From: JAHBNG01 sp039028975 | GTDB lineage: Bacteria; Chloroflexota; Anaerolineae; Caldilineales; Caldilineaceae | Length of the DNA: 64,000 nt | Direction of reading: 5' to 3' | NCBI GenBank assembly: GCA_039028975.1 | Contig: JBCCHB010000028.1 | Span: 57,834 to 121,833, forward strand | Shown: in pieces, positions 52,516 through 61,618 of the stretch | How the letters are laid out: every line of letters begins with the position of its first letter | Numbering within the stretch: the first letter of the stretch is position 1 | Position numbers and translations under genes: made by a program | The notes under the pieces: model-generated | Database searches by the model: none | The model's input: only the letters and a program-made list of their open reading frames with translations | What the model was told of the DNA's origin: nothing

Positions 52516-53388
52516 ATGTTACGACTTCGACTCTACGAAAAATTACGCATCCCCCTCATGCTTCTCCCAGCCTTTGCTGTGCTCATCCTGCTCTTTGGCG
52601 GGGGGATGGTGGTTGGTGTGGGGCAGAGCTTGGGTTACTTTCCGGTCATTGGGCTGACTGATTTTACCTTTCAGCATTATATCGATGCGATAACGGATCG
52701 GAACTTTGTGCAGTCATTGTGGCTTACCTTTCGCATCGCGTTTTGGTCTACCTTTCTTTCCTGTGTCTTTGCTATCCTCTTTGCCTTAGTGCTGCGGGAG
52801 ACGTTCACGGGTTCTCAGTTTTGGACTTTCCTCTTTCAAGTGCCGCTGCCGATTCCCCACCTAGTGGCGGCCAACGGCATCGTTTTATTAGTAACCCAGA
52901 GTGGTCTTTTGGCCCGCTTTGGCGTGGCTGCCGGGCTAATGGAGCGACCGGCGGATTTCCCAATTATGGTCTTTGACCGGGCGGGTATTGCTATCATCCT
53001 CACCTTTTTGTGGAAGGAGATTCCCTTTATTGGGTTGGTGGTCCTGGCCATCTTGCAGGGCGTTGGACCTCAATTTGAGGAAATTGCCCAAACGCTGGGG
53101 GCCAACCGATGGCAACGCTTCTGGCACGTGCTGCTCCCTTTGATTATGCCGGGAATTTTGTCGAGTTCGATCATCATCTTTGCCTTTGTCTTTGCGTCTT
53201 ACGAAATCCCGCTGTTGCTGGGCGTGCGCTTTCCAACCACGTTGCCTGTGCTCGCCTTCCAAAATTATCAAGATCCCGATCTAGCATTACGGCCTCAGGC
53301 AATGGCGGTGAGCGTGATTTTGGCGATTATTGCTGTGGCGTTGTTGGCGGCCTATCGAAGATTGGCGCGGTATGCGGTGACTAGGTAG
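52516..53388 (+). CDS. ABC importer permease 1 (YnjC-like half)
   Basis: 290 residues, six helices. The EAA loop is EEIAQTLGANRWQRFWHVLLPLIMPGI. Sequence type follows the PotB/YnjC class and not the sugar CUT1 class. The start ATG has no clear ribosome site; the frame is open 34 codons upstream through the hairpin region, which is unlikely to be coding. About 100 bp after the binding-protein gene. Confidence 0.88.
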   Translation: MLRLRLYEKLRIPLMLLPAFAVLILLFGGGMVVGVGQSLGYFPVIGLTDFTFQHYIDAITDRNFVQSLWLTFRIAFWSTFLSCVFAILFALVLRETFTGSQFWTFLFQVPLPIPHLVAANGIVLLVTQSGLLARFGVAAGLMERPADFPIMVFDRAGIAIILTFLWKEIPFIGLVVLAILQGVGPQFEEIAQTLGANRWQRFWHVLLPLIMPGILSSSIIIFAFVFASYEIPLLLGVRFPTTLPVLAFQNYQDPDLALRPQAMAVSVILAIIAVALLAAYRRLARYAVTR

Positions 53389-53409
53389 CAACAGATATGC
53401 CTGCGAATG

Positions 53410-53418
53410 TGGTATAAT
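53410..53418 (+). promoter_or_regulatory. Extended -10 promoter in front of the inserted gene pair
   Basis: TGGTATAAT, a perfect TGnTATAAT, 47 bp before the start at 53465. It suggests that the two small genes inside the ABC cluster have their own promoter. Confidence 0.6.
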
Positions 53419-53464
53419 GACCTTATGAAGAGATTTTTCGTAGATTAGATTCGCGAGGTTAACC

Positions 53465-53848
53465 ATGATTCAACTTCTTTATGAATATTCCCAGCCTTGG
53501 CCTGTTGCTGGGCCGATGCGGCTAGAATCACCTCCAATTGCTCTTGATATTCCAATATCGCCAGATTCTGCTCGCCGACGCGTCAACGGCTATCTTACCA
53601 TGTACGTCTCGATGGCATTAGTTGGTGCCGATCCTGTATTAGTCATGAAAGAACGCAAACCTTTTTGGCGTGTTTCTATGAATCTGCGCTGGCCAGGTTG
53701 GGGATATATTTCTACATTGGGACACGTTGACGTTGATGCACAAACAAGAGACGTAGTACCACTGAGCATTGAGCAAATTCAACGGATTCAAGATAAAGCC
53801 GATGCCCTTATTAAACTTATCGCATCAGACCCAGAAGCAACAGTCTGA
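53465..53848 (+). CDS. Small soluble protein, unknown function, paired with a C39-like peptidase
   Basis: 127 residues; no family recognised. No signal peptide and no membrane helix. Proline-rich N-terminus, then a mixed alpha/beta pattern (YLTMYVSMALVGADPVLVM, WRVSMNLRWPGWGYISTLGHVDVD) and a C-terminal helix (IEQIQRIQDKADALIKLIAS). GAGGTTAACC before the ATG. Its 3' end overlaps the next gene by 47 bases, indicating a coupled pair. Confidence 0.6.
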   Translation: MIQLLYEYSQPWPVAGPMRLESPPIALDIPISPDSARRRVNGYLTMYVSMALVGADPVLVMKERKPFWRVSMNLRWPGWGYISTLGHVDVDAQTRDVVPLSIEQIQRIQDKADALIKLIASDPEATV

Positions 53849-54278
53849 CTGCCTCGCCGCATGTGCCGCTATGTTGCTGTCTGCACTGGGAATTAAGTTC
53901 CGTTATAGCCACCTTGTGAGACTCCTGAAGACCAGATATTATGGTACAGCTTTTGAAAATTTGGCTTTGCTCGAATCTCTAGGAGTTAAAATTGAAATTG
54001 ACAGGAGTGATGACTTCAACAATATTGAAGTACTAACGAAATCACTTGAACGTGGCGAGCCCTTAGTCGTTGCCGTCGAAACATCCGAACTTCAAACATA
54101 TTGGACTCATTCCACAAGCCACGCGGTTGTCGTTGTCGGAATCGATGAACAAAACGTTTTGCTAAATGATCCTGCTTTTGAAGATGCCCCGAAGATTGTG
54201 CCAATCAACGAATTTCTTATTGCTTGGGGAGAGCAGGACTACCGCTATGCAATCCTCACAAAAAATGAACGCTCATAA
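53802..54278 (+). CDS. Peptidase C39-like cysteine protease domain protein
   Basis: 158 residues consisting of little but the domain. QKQQSDCLAACAAMLLSALG carries the oxyanion Gln and catalytic Cys, HSTSHAVVVVGIDEQN the His and LNDPAFEDAP the Asp. No signal peptide and no ABC transporter fusion, unlike bacteriocin C39 exporters, so a soluble processing or toxin-antitoxin-like role with its small partner gene is conceivable. Start at ATG 53802 chosen; an earlier in-frame start would deepen the overlap. Confidence 0.8.
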   Translation: MPLLNLSHQTQKQQSDCLAACAAMLLSALGIKFRYSHLVRLLKTRYYGTAFENLALLESLGVKIEIDRSDDFNNIEVLTKSLERGEPLVVAVETSELQTYWTHSTSHAVVVVGIDEQNVLLNDPAFEDAPKIVPINEFLIAWGEQDYRYAILTKNERS

Positions 54279-54336
54279 CTAATCCGCTGCTACCCCAACT
54301 TCAGCATAGATAATTGAAAGATGGATTATCTGCACA

Positions 54337-55089
54337 ATGCAAAAACCCATTGCTTTAATAACGGGTGCGAGCCGCTCCATTGGCATCGGCCATTCAATCG
54401 CACTTTCTTTGGCTCAGTCTGGCTGGGATATCGCCATCACCTACTGGCAGCCCTATGATGAATCCATGCCTTGGGGCAGCCAGCCGCAGGAGGTTGAACA
54501 ACTCTGCACCGTGTTGAAGGAACATGGGGCTAGGGTGCTGGCCGTTGAGGCCGATCTCTCTGTCACGAATGCACCTGCGCAGATTTTTGACCAGGCTGAG
54601 GATGAGCTTGGGCCGATTACAGGTTTAGTCATGTCCCATTGTCACAGTGTCGATAGTGATATATTGACGACCACCATCGAGGCATTTGATTTGCACTTCG
54701 CCGTCAATACGCGGGCAACTTGGCTGTTGATTCGCGAGTTCGGAAAGCGCTTTGCAAGACCAAAGGGAGAGGGCCGAATCATTGCCATCACCAGCGATCA
54801 CACGGTAGGAAACTTACCCTATGGTGCCAGCAAAGGGGCCATGGATCGCATCGTTCTGGCCGCGGCCCACGAATTCAGCGACCTGGGCATTACCGCCAAC
54901 GTGATCAACCCTGGCGCAACCGATACTGGTTGGATGACGGAGGACCAATTGAGCGAATTTGGTAGCCAAGTGCCACTAGGACGGGTCGGCCTGCCTCAGG
55001 ATTGCGCGAATCTCGTGCATTTTTTGTGTTCCGAAGAGGGTGGCTGGATCAATGGTCAATTACTTAAGAGTAACGGCGGGATTGCATAA
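54337..55089 (+). CDS. Short-chain dehydrogenase/reductase (FabG-like)
   Basis: 250 residues. Nucleotide-binding ALITGASRSIGIGHSIALSL, catalytic Ser in IIAITSDHTVG and YxxxK in YGASKGAMDRIV; PGATDTGWM after it. Most like 3-oxoacyl-ACP reductase relatives; substrate unknown. It lies inside the split ABC cluster with its own spacer and no obvious link to transport. Confidence 0.9.
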   Translation: MQKPIALITGASRSIGIGHSIALSLAQSGWDIAITYWQPYDESMPWGSQPQEVEQLCTVLKEHGARVLAVEADLSVTNAPAQIFDQAEDELGPITGLVMSHCHSVDSDILTTTIEAFDLHFAVNTRATWLLIREFGKRFARPKGEGRIIAITSDHTVGNLPYGASKGAMDRIVLAAAHEFSDLGITANVINPGATDTGWMTEDQLSEFGSQVPLGRVGLPQDCANLVHFLCSEEGGWINGQLLKSNGGIA

Positions 55090-55161
55090 AATCTCATGAA
55101 CACGGCCGACCATATTCTGAGACTTCGATTCTGCTGAACGGTAGCGTATTACATACGATAT

Positions 55162-55995
55162 ATGACAATAGACCGAAAGCATTTACCGTCTAATACATGG
55201 GCTGATACCCTACTGCGTAGAATCACAACTACGCTAGTAACGACGATTTGGATTAGTGCAATCATTTTTGGGTTATATATCTTACTGTACTATCTGAATT
55301 CATGGCTCGGTGGAGAACTCAGCCGTTGGAATGAGGGTGTATCCGAATTATACGCAGAAGATGATCCTTTGGCGACGGGCGGCATGGGCATACATTTTAT
55401 TGGTGGAACCGTGCTGTTGTTTTTTGGCACAATTCAGTTCATTGAACGTCTACGGCTTAGGTATCCAGTTATACATCGGTGGCTCGGTCGGATCTATATC
55501 GCATCCTCACTTGCAACAGCCATTGGTGGGCTGCTCTACATTTTTACCCATGGAACTGTCGGCGGAACCGTTATGGATGTTGGTTTTGCCCTCTACGGTT
55601 TGGTAATGATGGTAGCGGCTGTCGAAACGATCCGCCACGCCAGAGCCAGACGATATGAGAGACATCGCATTTGGGCACTGCGCTTATATTTGCTGGTTAT
55701 CGCATCGTGGCTTTATCGCATGGAATATGGATTCTGGTATCTGTTTACAGGCGGAGCGGGCAGCACGCCAAACCTCATCGGTCCCTTCGATCAGGTAATG
55801 GCTTTTTTCTTCTACATCCCCAACTTGCTTCTCCTTGAATTTTTCTTGCGGGCAAAAGAGCCACGGACCTCAACACCCATAAAGGTCTTTGCTTCCGTCA
55901 TGCTTGTTATAATAACTGGTGGACTGGTCATTATGACGCTAGGCTTTATGGCCCAAGAGTGGGGACCAGCCATCGCAGGTACCGAAACACAATAA
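55162..55995 (+). CDS. DUF2306 membrane protein
   Basis: 277 residues, about seven helices. HRWLGRIYIASSLATAIGGLLYI and RHRIWALRLYLLVIASWLYRM contain the paired His/Arg motifs typical of DUF2306, a family resembling haem-binding cytochrome b-like membrane proteins. Function unknown. Between the two YnjC-like permease genes. Confidence 0.85.
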   Translation: MTIDRKHLPSNTWADTLLRRITTTLVTTIWISAIIFGLYILLYYLNSWLGGELSRWNEGVSELYAEDDPLATGGMGIHFIGGTVLLFFGTIQFIERLRLRYPVIHRWLGRIYIASSLATAIGGLLYIFTHGTVGGTVMDVGFALYGLVMMVAAVETIRHARARRYERHRIWALRLYLLVIASWLYRMEYGFWYLFTGGAGSTPNLIGPFDQVMAFFFYIPNLLLLEFFLRAKEPRTSTPIKVFASVMLVIITGGLVIMTLGFMAQEWGPAIAGTETQ

Positions 55996-56009
55996 AAAAG
56001 CTCATTTTT

Positions 56010-56819
56010 ATGAAATCGAAACTCCTCTGGCGCTGGCTTGCCTTAACCACTATCTTCATCACCATTCTGGCACCGATCATCCCCCAATTTATCTGGTCCT
56101 TTGCCTTCCGTTGGTTCTTTCCGGATCTGCTGCCCAGTTCGTGGAGCTTGGATCCGTGGCTGTATGTCTTTGATGACTCCTCCCGCGTGGGTGAGGGGCT
56201 CTTCAATTCGTTGATTATTGCTCTGATTGTTTCACTCCTCTCCATCATTGTCGGGTTACCAGCCGCGCGGGCTATTGCCTTTTATGATTTTCGCGGCAAA
56301 GCAGTGATTGAGTGGCTGTTGATGGCCCCCATTATTGTGCCAGGGATAGTCGCCGTGATGGGTATTCATATTATGTTTATCCGCTACAGATTGACGGATT
56401 CCTATTTAGGTGTGTCGTTGGTCCATCTGATTCCCTGCGTACCCTATATGATTCTGGTTATGGCTAGCGTCTTTGCCAACTATGGGACTGAGTTAGAAGA
56501 TACCGCTAGAACGCTGGGCGCAGGTCCTGTGCGAGTATTTTGGCATGTAACCTTGCCAGGTATCTTTCCAGGGCTGATGGTGGCGACCATGTTTACCTTC
56601 CTGATTTCATGGGGGCAATATGTCACCACGCTGCTGATTGGTGGTGGGCGGATCATTACCCTGCCCATGGTCTTGTTCCCCTTTATTTCAGGAGCCAATC
56701 AGGCCAACGCAGCCGCGATCAGTTTGGTCTTTGTCGCACCGGCCATCGTTGTATTAGTCTTTATTTCGAGGCAATTAGGGAGAGAGTCTGCGGTCATGGG
56801 TGGCTTTGGGCGATTGTAG
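56010..56819 (+). CDS. ABC importer permease 2 (YnjC-like half)
   Basis: 269 residues, six helices. EAA loop: ELEDTARTLGAGPVRVFWHVTLPGIFPGL. Pairs with the permease at 52516; in the E. coli YnjC protein the two halves are fused. Starts 14 bp after DUF2306, with only a weak ribosome site. Now 2.6 kb from its partner because four genes lie between. Confidence 0.88.
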   Translation: MKSKLLWRWLALTTIFITILAPIIPQFIWSFAFRWFFPDLLPSSWSLDPWLYVFDDSSRVGEGLFNSLIIALIVSLLSIIVGLPAARAIAFYDFRGKAVIEWLLMAPIIVPGIVAVMGIHIMFIRYRLTDSYLGVSLVHLIPCVPYMILVMASVFANYGTELEDTARTLGAGPVRVFWHVTLPGIFPGLMVATMFTFLISWGQYVTTLLIGGGRIITLPMVLFPFISGANQANAAAISLVFVAPAIVVLVFISRQLGRESAVMGGFGRL

Positions 56820-56951
56820 ATGGAGTCCACTGCAAAAAGCCTAAGGGAACCATGAAGGGATGAAGGAAATGAAGTTTTTCTTCGAGAGTTTAGTGGATCT
56901 ATAGAGAACATGGTGCTGCTTACCCCCTTTTTGCTGTAACGTCGAATAAAC

Positions 56952-58112
56952 ATGAATGACGTCCTCCTGCCACGAAAAGATTACCCTACGCTAGATGACT
57001 GCACCTACCTCAATCAGGCATCTCTGGGCTTGATAGGGCAACCTGCCGTCTCTGCCATGACTGACTTTATTGAGCAGGTGGCGCGCCACGGTAATCGACA
57101 TATGTCGGACTGCGACGAGGTGGCCTTCTTTGAAAATCTGCGTACTGTGGCGGCCCAACTCTTCCATGCACAGCCAGAAAGAGTCGCAATAGTGGCCAGC
57201 GCCAGTGAAATTCTTGGCCAGATACCGTTTCTGTTACGCCCTAGGGTTGGTACCAAAGTTCTGGCCGTGCGGACCGACTTTCCCGCACTGACTCGTCCTT
57301 GGCTCCGTTTGGCTGAAGATGGAACGCACTCAGTTCACTTTGTTGATGATGATCCGTCCATCGATTTGACTGATGTGCTGCTTGATGCCCTTGACGAGAA
57401 GACTTCGGTCTTGGCCGTGAGTCACGTTCAGTATGCCACCGGCACAGTTGTGGATATTCCACAGCTACGCGCTGCCACCGACCTTGTGGGCGCTTCTCTC
57501 ATTGTAGACGTGACTCAGTCGGCAGGTGCTATGAACGTTGACGCAACGGCTTGGAAGGCGGATGCTGTTGTATCCAGCGGGTACAAGTGGCTGGGTGGAC
57601 ATGGTGGAGTAGCACTGGCTGTGCTTACACCGGATCTGATCTCCCGGACACCGTTGTTACCTGGTTGGATGGGTGTCCCAAGCCCCTTTGACTTTGACGC
57701 GACCCAGCTACTGCTCAGCAATGACGCGCGTCGCTTCACCCAATCGACCATGTCTTATGCATCGCTCATCAGTCTGAAGGTGGGTATTGAGCAGTTACTG
57801 GCTGTGGGGATTGACAAGATTACGAGCCAAGCCGGCGAACTAGCAAAGAGCCTGGTCAAAAGTCTATCCATGGCTAGATGGCAACCATTCCGACCGTTGA
57901 CCGATAGGGCAGCGTCATCTCACATCGTTTCTCTCGGACCAACCGAACTGAGTTGCGGCAATTCAACTAAATCCGTAGTGGCTGCTTTGGAACAAAACAA
58001 CGTCATCTGCAGCGCAAGGAATGGGCGCATTCGCGTCTCATTGGCTCCGTATAATATTGAACAAGACATCCAAAAACTGGCGCACGCCCTTGCTATGATA
58101 AGGCAAGTCTGA
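56952..58112 (+). CDS. Class V aminotransferase (kynureninase/cysteine desulfurase-like)
   Basis: 386 residues. YLNQASLGLIGQPAVSAM at the N-terminus; PLP contacts VAIVASASEILGQIPFLL and LAVSHVQYATGTVVDI; Asp in SLIVDVTQSAGAMNVD; PLP Lys in VVSSGYKWLGGHGGV. Resembles isopenicillin N epimerase/kynureninase-type enzymes more than NifS (no active Cys loop visible). Substrate unknown; lies between permease 2 and the ATPase gene. Confidence 0.85.
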   Translation: MNDVLLPRKDYPTLDDCTYLNQASLGLIGQPAVSAMTDFIEQVARHGNRHMSDCDEVAFFENLRTVAAQLFHAQPERVAIVASASEILGQIPFLLRPRVGTKVLAVRTDFPALTRPWLRLAEDGTHSVHFVDDDPSIDLTDVLLDALDEKTSVLAVSHVQYATGTVVDIPQLRAATDLVGASLIVDVTQSAGAMNVDATAWKADAVVSSGYKWLGGHGGVALAVLTPDLISRTPLLPGWMGVPSPFDFDATQLLLSNDARRFTQSTMSYASLISLKVGIEQLLAVGIDKITSQAGELAKSLVKSLSMARWQPFRPLTDRAASSHIVSLGPTELSCGNSTKSVVAALEQNNVICSARNGRIRVSLAPYNIEQDIQKLAHALAMIRQV

Positions 58113-58214
58113 GGGTTCAGGATGCCCCTTGAACTTTCCATTGTTTTACATGTAGAAGGTTGTGCTGTAGAATGGGTGTTCGTAAAATGTTTTGCCTATC
58201 GACGGGAGAACCAT

Positions 58215-58345
58215 ATGGCGACTGTGACTATTTCCCGCAAATTTCAAGTTGTTCCTAATCTGGTCCAGGGCACTATCGATTAAACCCGAGCAAGAAGGTA
58301 CAAGTTATTGCGGCTCTACGCTAGATAATGGCTCGATTCTTTTTC
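58215..58345 (+). pseudogene. Frameshifted AbrB/MazE-type antitoxin remnant
   Basis: GGGAGAACCAT leads into MATVTISRKFQVV, the classic start of VapB/AbrB antitoxins, where IPK should follow. Instead a shortened PNLVQGTID and a stop appear. Further along another frame reads LNPSKKVQVIAALR, the usual 'KPGQKVQVIAL' segment. The gene has lost bases and is broken by a shift, and element E follows. No toxin gene is adjacent. Confidence 0.72.
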
Positions 58346-58360
58346 TGGATATCTATAGTT
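58337..58360 (+). repeat. Half-element E of the inverted-repeat family
   Basis: TTCTTTTTCTGGATATCTATAGTT. Twenty-two bases are shared with the right end of copy D (35551-35572). It marks the point where the antitoxin remnant ends. Confidence 0.6.
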
Positions 58361-58377
58361 CATATCGGAGTAATAGG

Positions 58378-59328
58378 ATGACCGTACGATCCAAAAGTCA
58401 AAACACAGTAACGCCTCTACACGCTGAAAATGGCCAGAGCCTGTCCCATACCAATGGTATTCGCGAAGAAAATGGACGCGGGAATTCGCCGAGCCAATAT
58501 GATGGTTACTGGGTGGACCGCTCTGAGTTACCAACTTTCCCCGAGGAATCTGGTTGGCGTGATGTCACCGATCCCGAAACGGGCGTTGTCCACAGAGTAC
58601 CGCTCACCTTGCTCGATATTCTTTACCTCAACGAAGATGACATGGGAGTCGTTCATATGGCTCAAAGCATATTTCATGATATATGGCTCACCATCCTCAA
58701 GGCTATCTTTACTGGCTATAAAGATCCAACAAAATGGTTGATCACCAGCGATGTGTTTATTTACTGGCATATCGGCCGTGCCAAACCGGCTGCTCCCGAT
58801 TTGGCGGCCTTTCGGGGTGGCCGATTACCTCCTCAGAAACAGAAGTCCTACCACGTGGGGAAAGATGGCCCGGTCCCCGTGTTTGTGCTTGAGATCACTT
58901 CACAAGACACAAGAGAGAACGATCTAAAAGGCAAAGTTGTTGATTATGCGGCTGTTGGCGTGCAAGAATATCTGGTTGTCGATATCGAAACCCCAGCTAA
59001 TGAAGACTGGCGGCTACTGGGCTACCGGCTTGAAGACAGCAGCCCCTATTATCAACCGATTGAGCCAGACGAAGATGGTGGTTTGACCTTCGAGACCATC
59101 GGCTACCGTTTCACTTGCACTGGGCGCTCAGAGATCCAAGTATATGATGCTGCTACTGGTAAACGCTTGTTAAACCAACGAGAACAGCGAGAACGAGCCG
59201 AAAACGCAGAGAAACGAGCCAAGAATGCAGAAGAGCGAGCTGAAAGCATAGAAAAGGAAAACGCTGAATTGCGAGCTGAGTTAGACCGCTATAGAACCCA
59301 ACAAGGTACGAACCCAAAGAACCCATGA
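58378..59328 (+). CDS. Uma2-family putative PD-(D/E)XK protein with coiled-coil tail
   Basis: 316 residues. The Uma2 nuclease-like core runs from about 60 to 260: APDLAAFRGG supplies the PD, and FVLEITSQDTRENDLKGKVVDYAAVGVQEYLVVD the E-x-K-like block. The C-terminal 50 residues form a charged coiled coil (REQRERAENAEKRAKNAEER). Function unproven; expanded in Cyanobacteria and Chloroflexota. GGAG lies 9 bases before the ATG. Its stop overlaps the ATPase start as ATGA. Confidence 0.85.
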   Translation: MTVRSKSQNTVTPLHAENGQSLSHTNGIREENGRGNSPSQYDGYWVDRSELPTFPEESGWRDVTDPETGVVHRVPLTLLDILYLNEDDMGVVHMAQSIFHDIWLTILKAIFTGYKDPTKWLITSDVFIYWHIGRAKPAAPDLAAFRGGRLPPQKQKSYHVGKDGPVPVFVLEITSQDTRENDLKGKVVDYAAVGVQEYLVVDIETPANEDWRLLGYRLEDSSPYYQPIEPDEDGGLTFETIGYRFTCTGRSEIQVYDAATGKRLLNQREQRERAENAEKRAKNAEERAESIEKENAELRAELDRYRTQQGTNPKNP

Positions 59329-60365
59329 CCCACGTTGTCCTCAAAAACCTCACCCGCCGCTTTGGCGATGTAGTAGCTGTTAATGACCTAAACCTTGAGA
59401 TCCCCACCGGCCAAATGGTTGCCTTTTTGGGACCGTCTGGCTGCGGCAAGACAACCACTCTGCGCATGATCACTGGGTTGCTGTTACCCAGCGAAGGGGA
59501 TGTGCTTTTTGACGGCCAATCCATCCTAACCGTGCCAACTGAGAAGCGAGGTGCGGTCATGGTCTTTCAGAAGCACCTGCTCTTCCCTACCATGAATGTG
59601 GCTCAAAATGTAGGATTTGGCCTTCGTATGCAACGGATGAACAAGAAGGAGATCGATCGCCGCGTTTCGGAAATGCTGGAATTGGTGCGGCTGCCAGGTT
59701 TTGAAACGCGGCAAGCCCATGAACTTTCCGGTGGGCAACAGCAGCGGATTGCCCTGGCCCGCGCCCTAATTGTACGCCCGAAGGTGCTACTCCTGGACGA
59801 GCCCCTGGCCAACCTAGACGCCAACCTTCGTCTGGAAATGCGCGAACTCATTCGCCGCATTCAACAGGAGATGGCCATTACTTCTATCTTTGTGACTCAT
59901 GATCAAGAGGAGGCTGTCATGCTGGCGGATCGGGTGGCCCTCATGTTTGATGGGGTGCTGCAGCAATATGACCTTCCCCAGGCTTTTTACGCTCAACCCC
60001 GCACCCAACGCATTGCTCGGTTTTTCCGTAACGACAACTTTCTGCCAGGAGTCAAACAGGGAGCCGCAGTAGAGACTTCGATTGGTCGACTTAACCTGGA
60101 TGGAATTAGTAGGGAGCAGCCCGATGGCAATGTTTTTGTTACCGTGCGACCTGAAGATGTGTTGCTCGATGCCTCCAACGGCACCAATCTGGTGAATGCC
60201 CACGTTAAATCCAGCGTCTACATGGGAACCCATACCCAGCTACAGCTAGAGATGGGGGGCGAGACGTGGCAGGCCCATGGCGCTGCTGGGTTGCAAATCC
60301 ATGCTGGCGATTTAGTCTCGATCCGACTGCCGGAAGAGAGTATTTGGGTTCTGCCTCAGCACTAA
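59325..60365 (+). CDS. ABC importer ATPase (PotA/YnjD-like)
   Basis: 346 residues. Walker A GPSGCGKTTT, Q-loop MVFQKHLLFPTM, signature LSGGQQQRIALARAL, Walker B VLLLDEPLANLD, switch His FVTHDQEEA. The C-terminal TOBE-like domain begins near 255 (VFVTVRPEDVLLDAS). Serves the YnjBC-like proteins at 51109, 52516 and 56010. Four-base overlap with the Uma2 gene upstream suggests that the latter was joined into the operon and is co-translated. Confidence 0.92.
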   Translation: MTHVVLKNLTRRFGDVVAVNDLNLEIPTGQMVAFLGPSGCGKTTTLRMITGLLLPSEGDVLFDGQSILTVPTEKRGAVMVFQKHLLFPTMNVAQNVGFGLRMQRMNKKEIDRRVSEMLELVRLPGFETRQAHELSGGQQQRIALARALIVRPKVLLLDEPLANLDANLRLEMRELIRRIQQEMAITSIFVTHDQEEAVMLADRVALMFDGVLQQYDLPQAFYAQPRTQRIARFFRNDNFLPGVKQGAAVETSIGRLNLDGISREQPDGNVFVTVRPEDVLLDASNGTNLVNAHVKSSVYMGTHTQLQLEMGGETWQAHGAAGLQIHAGDLVSIRLPEESIWVLPQH

Positions 60366-60380
60366 GGAGCGTGACCAGGA

Positions 60381-61460
60381 ATGACCAATTCCCTCCTCTT
60401 CAGAAAAGTCTATGGCTGCCTCTTGGGCGGTGCTATTGGTGACGCACTTGGTGGCCCAGTAGAAAAGTGGACACCAGAGGAGATCTACGCCACATATGGG
60501 AACTTGGATCAGTACGTCCCCTACGACCGGCCAGGCTCCCACCACGGCCACTTTGGCGAGGGCGACAGCATCGGCGTCTATACCGATGACACCCGCTTGA
60601 AACATCTATTCTGTCAGGCCATCTTTCGGGCCGAAGGCAAGCCGCGCGCGGGCGATCTTAATTTTGTGCTGGCTGAGGCATACCACAATGCACCTGATGA
60701 ATTGCATCGTGGCTTTGTTGAAGAATACTATCACAAAACGGTCTGGGGTGGCGACAAGGTTATCTTTGGTGGCGAGCCGACCAATGGTGCGCTGATGGCC
60801 AATTCTCCCCTGGGTTTAATCACGGCTTGTCGCCCAGAAGAAGCCTATCAGCTTGGCTTTGACCTAGCCTACTTGACCGACGGCTATGCCAAGACCGCTT
60901 CGGCTCTTTATGTCTCTGCGGTCGCAGAGGCAATGCGCCCCAATGCAACGGTTGAAGGCATCATCGAGGCAGCCCGTTCTGCTCATCTCAACTTTGGCAA
61001 ACGGCGGGAAGGCCCCCACTGGAATACGACCGAATGGCGCTACGATCCCAATCTCAACTTTCTAGACCAGGCACTGGAGATAGCCCGAGGGGAACGTGAC
61101 GTCTTCGCCATTCGCCAGCCTTTAACAGAGTTACTCGAGTGGGGACATCTCTTCTCTGAAGCTACCCATACGCTCGTGGTGGCGTTATCTATGTTTGTAG
61201 CTGCCGAAGGAGATATCTACAAATCGATTGTTGGCAGCATCATGTATGGCCGAGATAAGGATTCCTATGCAAGCGTGGCTGGGGCCTTGGCAGGTGCGTT
61301 TCACGGCGTGGATGCCATACCCCAAAAGTGGATTCAGCCGGTCATTGATGGCAATCCCCAGGTTGACATGGCCGAGTACGCCAGTAAACTTACCAGCCTG
61401 ATTTCAAAAGATATCAGTCAACTACGCGCGAATTTGGACAGCTTAGAGGGGCTAAAGTAA
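60381..61460 (+). CDS. ADP-ribosylglycohydrolase (ARH/DraG) family protein
   Basis: 359 residues. GCLLGGAIGDALGGPVEKW at the N-terminus and YTDDTRLKHLF carry the di-magnesium Asp residues typical of this family (GDAxG, TDDT). Canonical members remove ADP-ribose from proteins or other acceptors; many bacterial ones act on small molecules. Starts 15 bp after the ATPase gene, so likely part of the importer operon and perhaps acting on the imported compound. Confidence 0.9.
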   Translation: MTNSLLFRKVYGCLLGGAIGDALGGPVEKWTPEEIYATYGNLDQYVPYDRPGSHHGHFGEGDSIGVYTDDTRLKHLFCQAIFRAEGKPRAGDLNFVLAEAYHNAPDELHRGFVEEYYHKTVWGGDKVIFGGEPTNGALMANSPLGLITACRPEEAYQLGFDLAYLTDGYAKTASALYVSAVAEAMRPNATVEGIIEAARSAHLNFGKRREGPHWNTTEWRYDPNLNFLDQALEIARGERDVFAIRQPLTELLEWGHLFSEATHTLVVALSMFVAAEGDIYKSIVGSIMYGRDKDSYASVAGALAGAFHGVDAIPQKWIQPVIDGNPQVDMAEYASKLTSLISKDISQLRANLDSLEGLK

Positions 61461-61615
61461 CCCCGTCATTTCTTCCTCCGTGATAGGGCGCAGAGGGAGT
61501 TTGTATCCTTCCGCCATCCAACCGATTTGAAAGCCGGTCAGTGCAATAAGCGCTACCCAGGTATCTGTTCCGATGAGTGCCGCCCAAACCAGCCACGAGA
61601 CCTGCAAAAGGACCC
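61457..61615 (-). pseudogene. Possible C-terminal fragment of a membrane protein
   Basis: In one minus-strand frame the 158-bp spacer reads LLQVSWLVWAALIGTDTWVA LIALTGFQIGWMAEGYKLPL followed by RPITEEEMTGLL and a stop. This looks like the last helix and soluble tail of a real membrane protein, not a shadow. No start or upstream part remains. Family unknown. Confidence 0.35.
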
Positions 61616-61618
61616 TAT

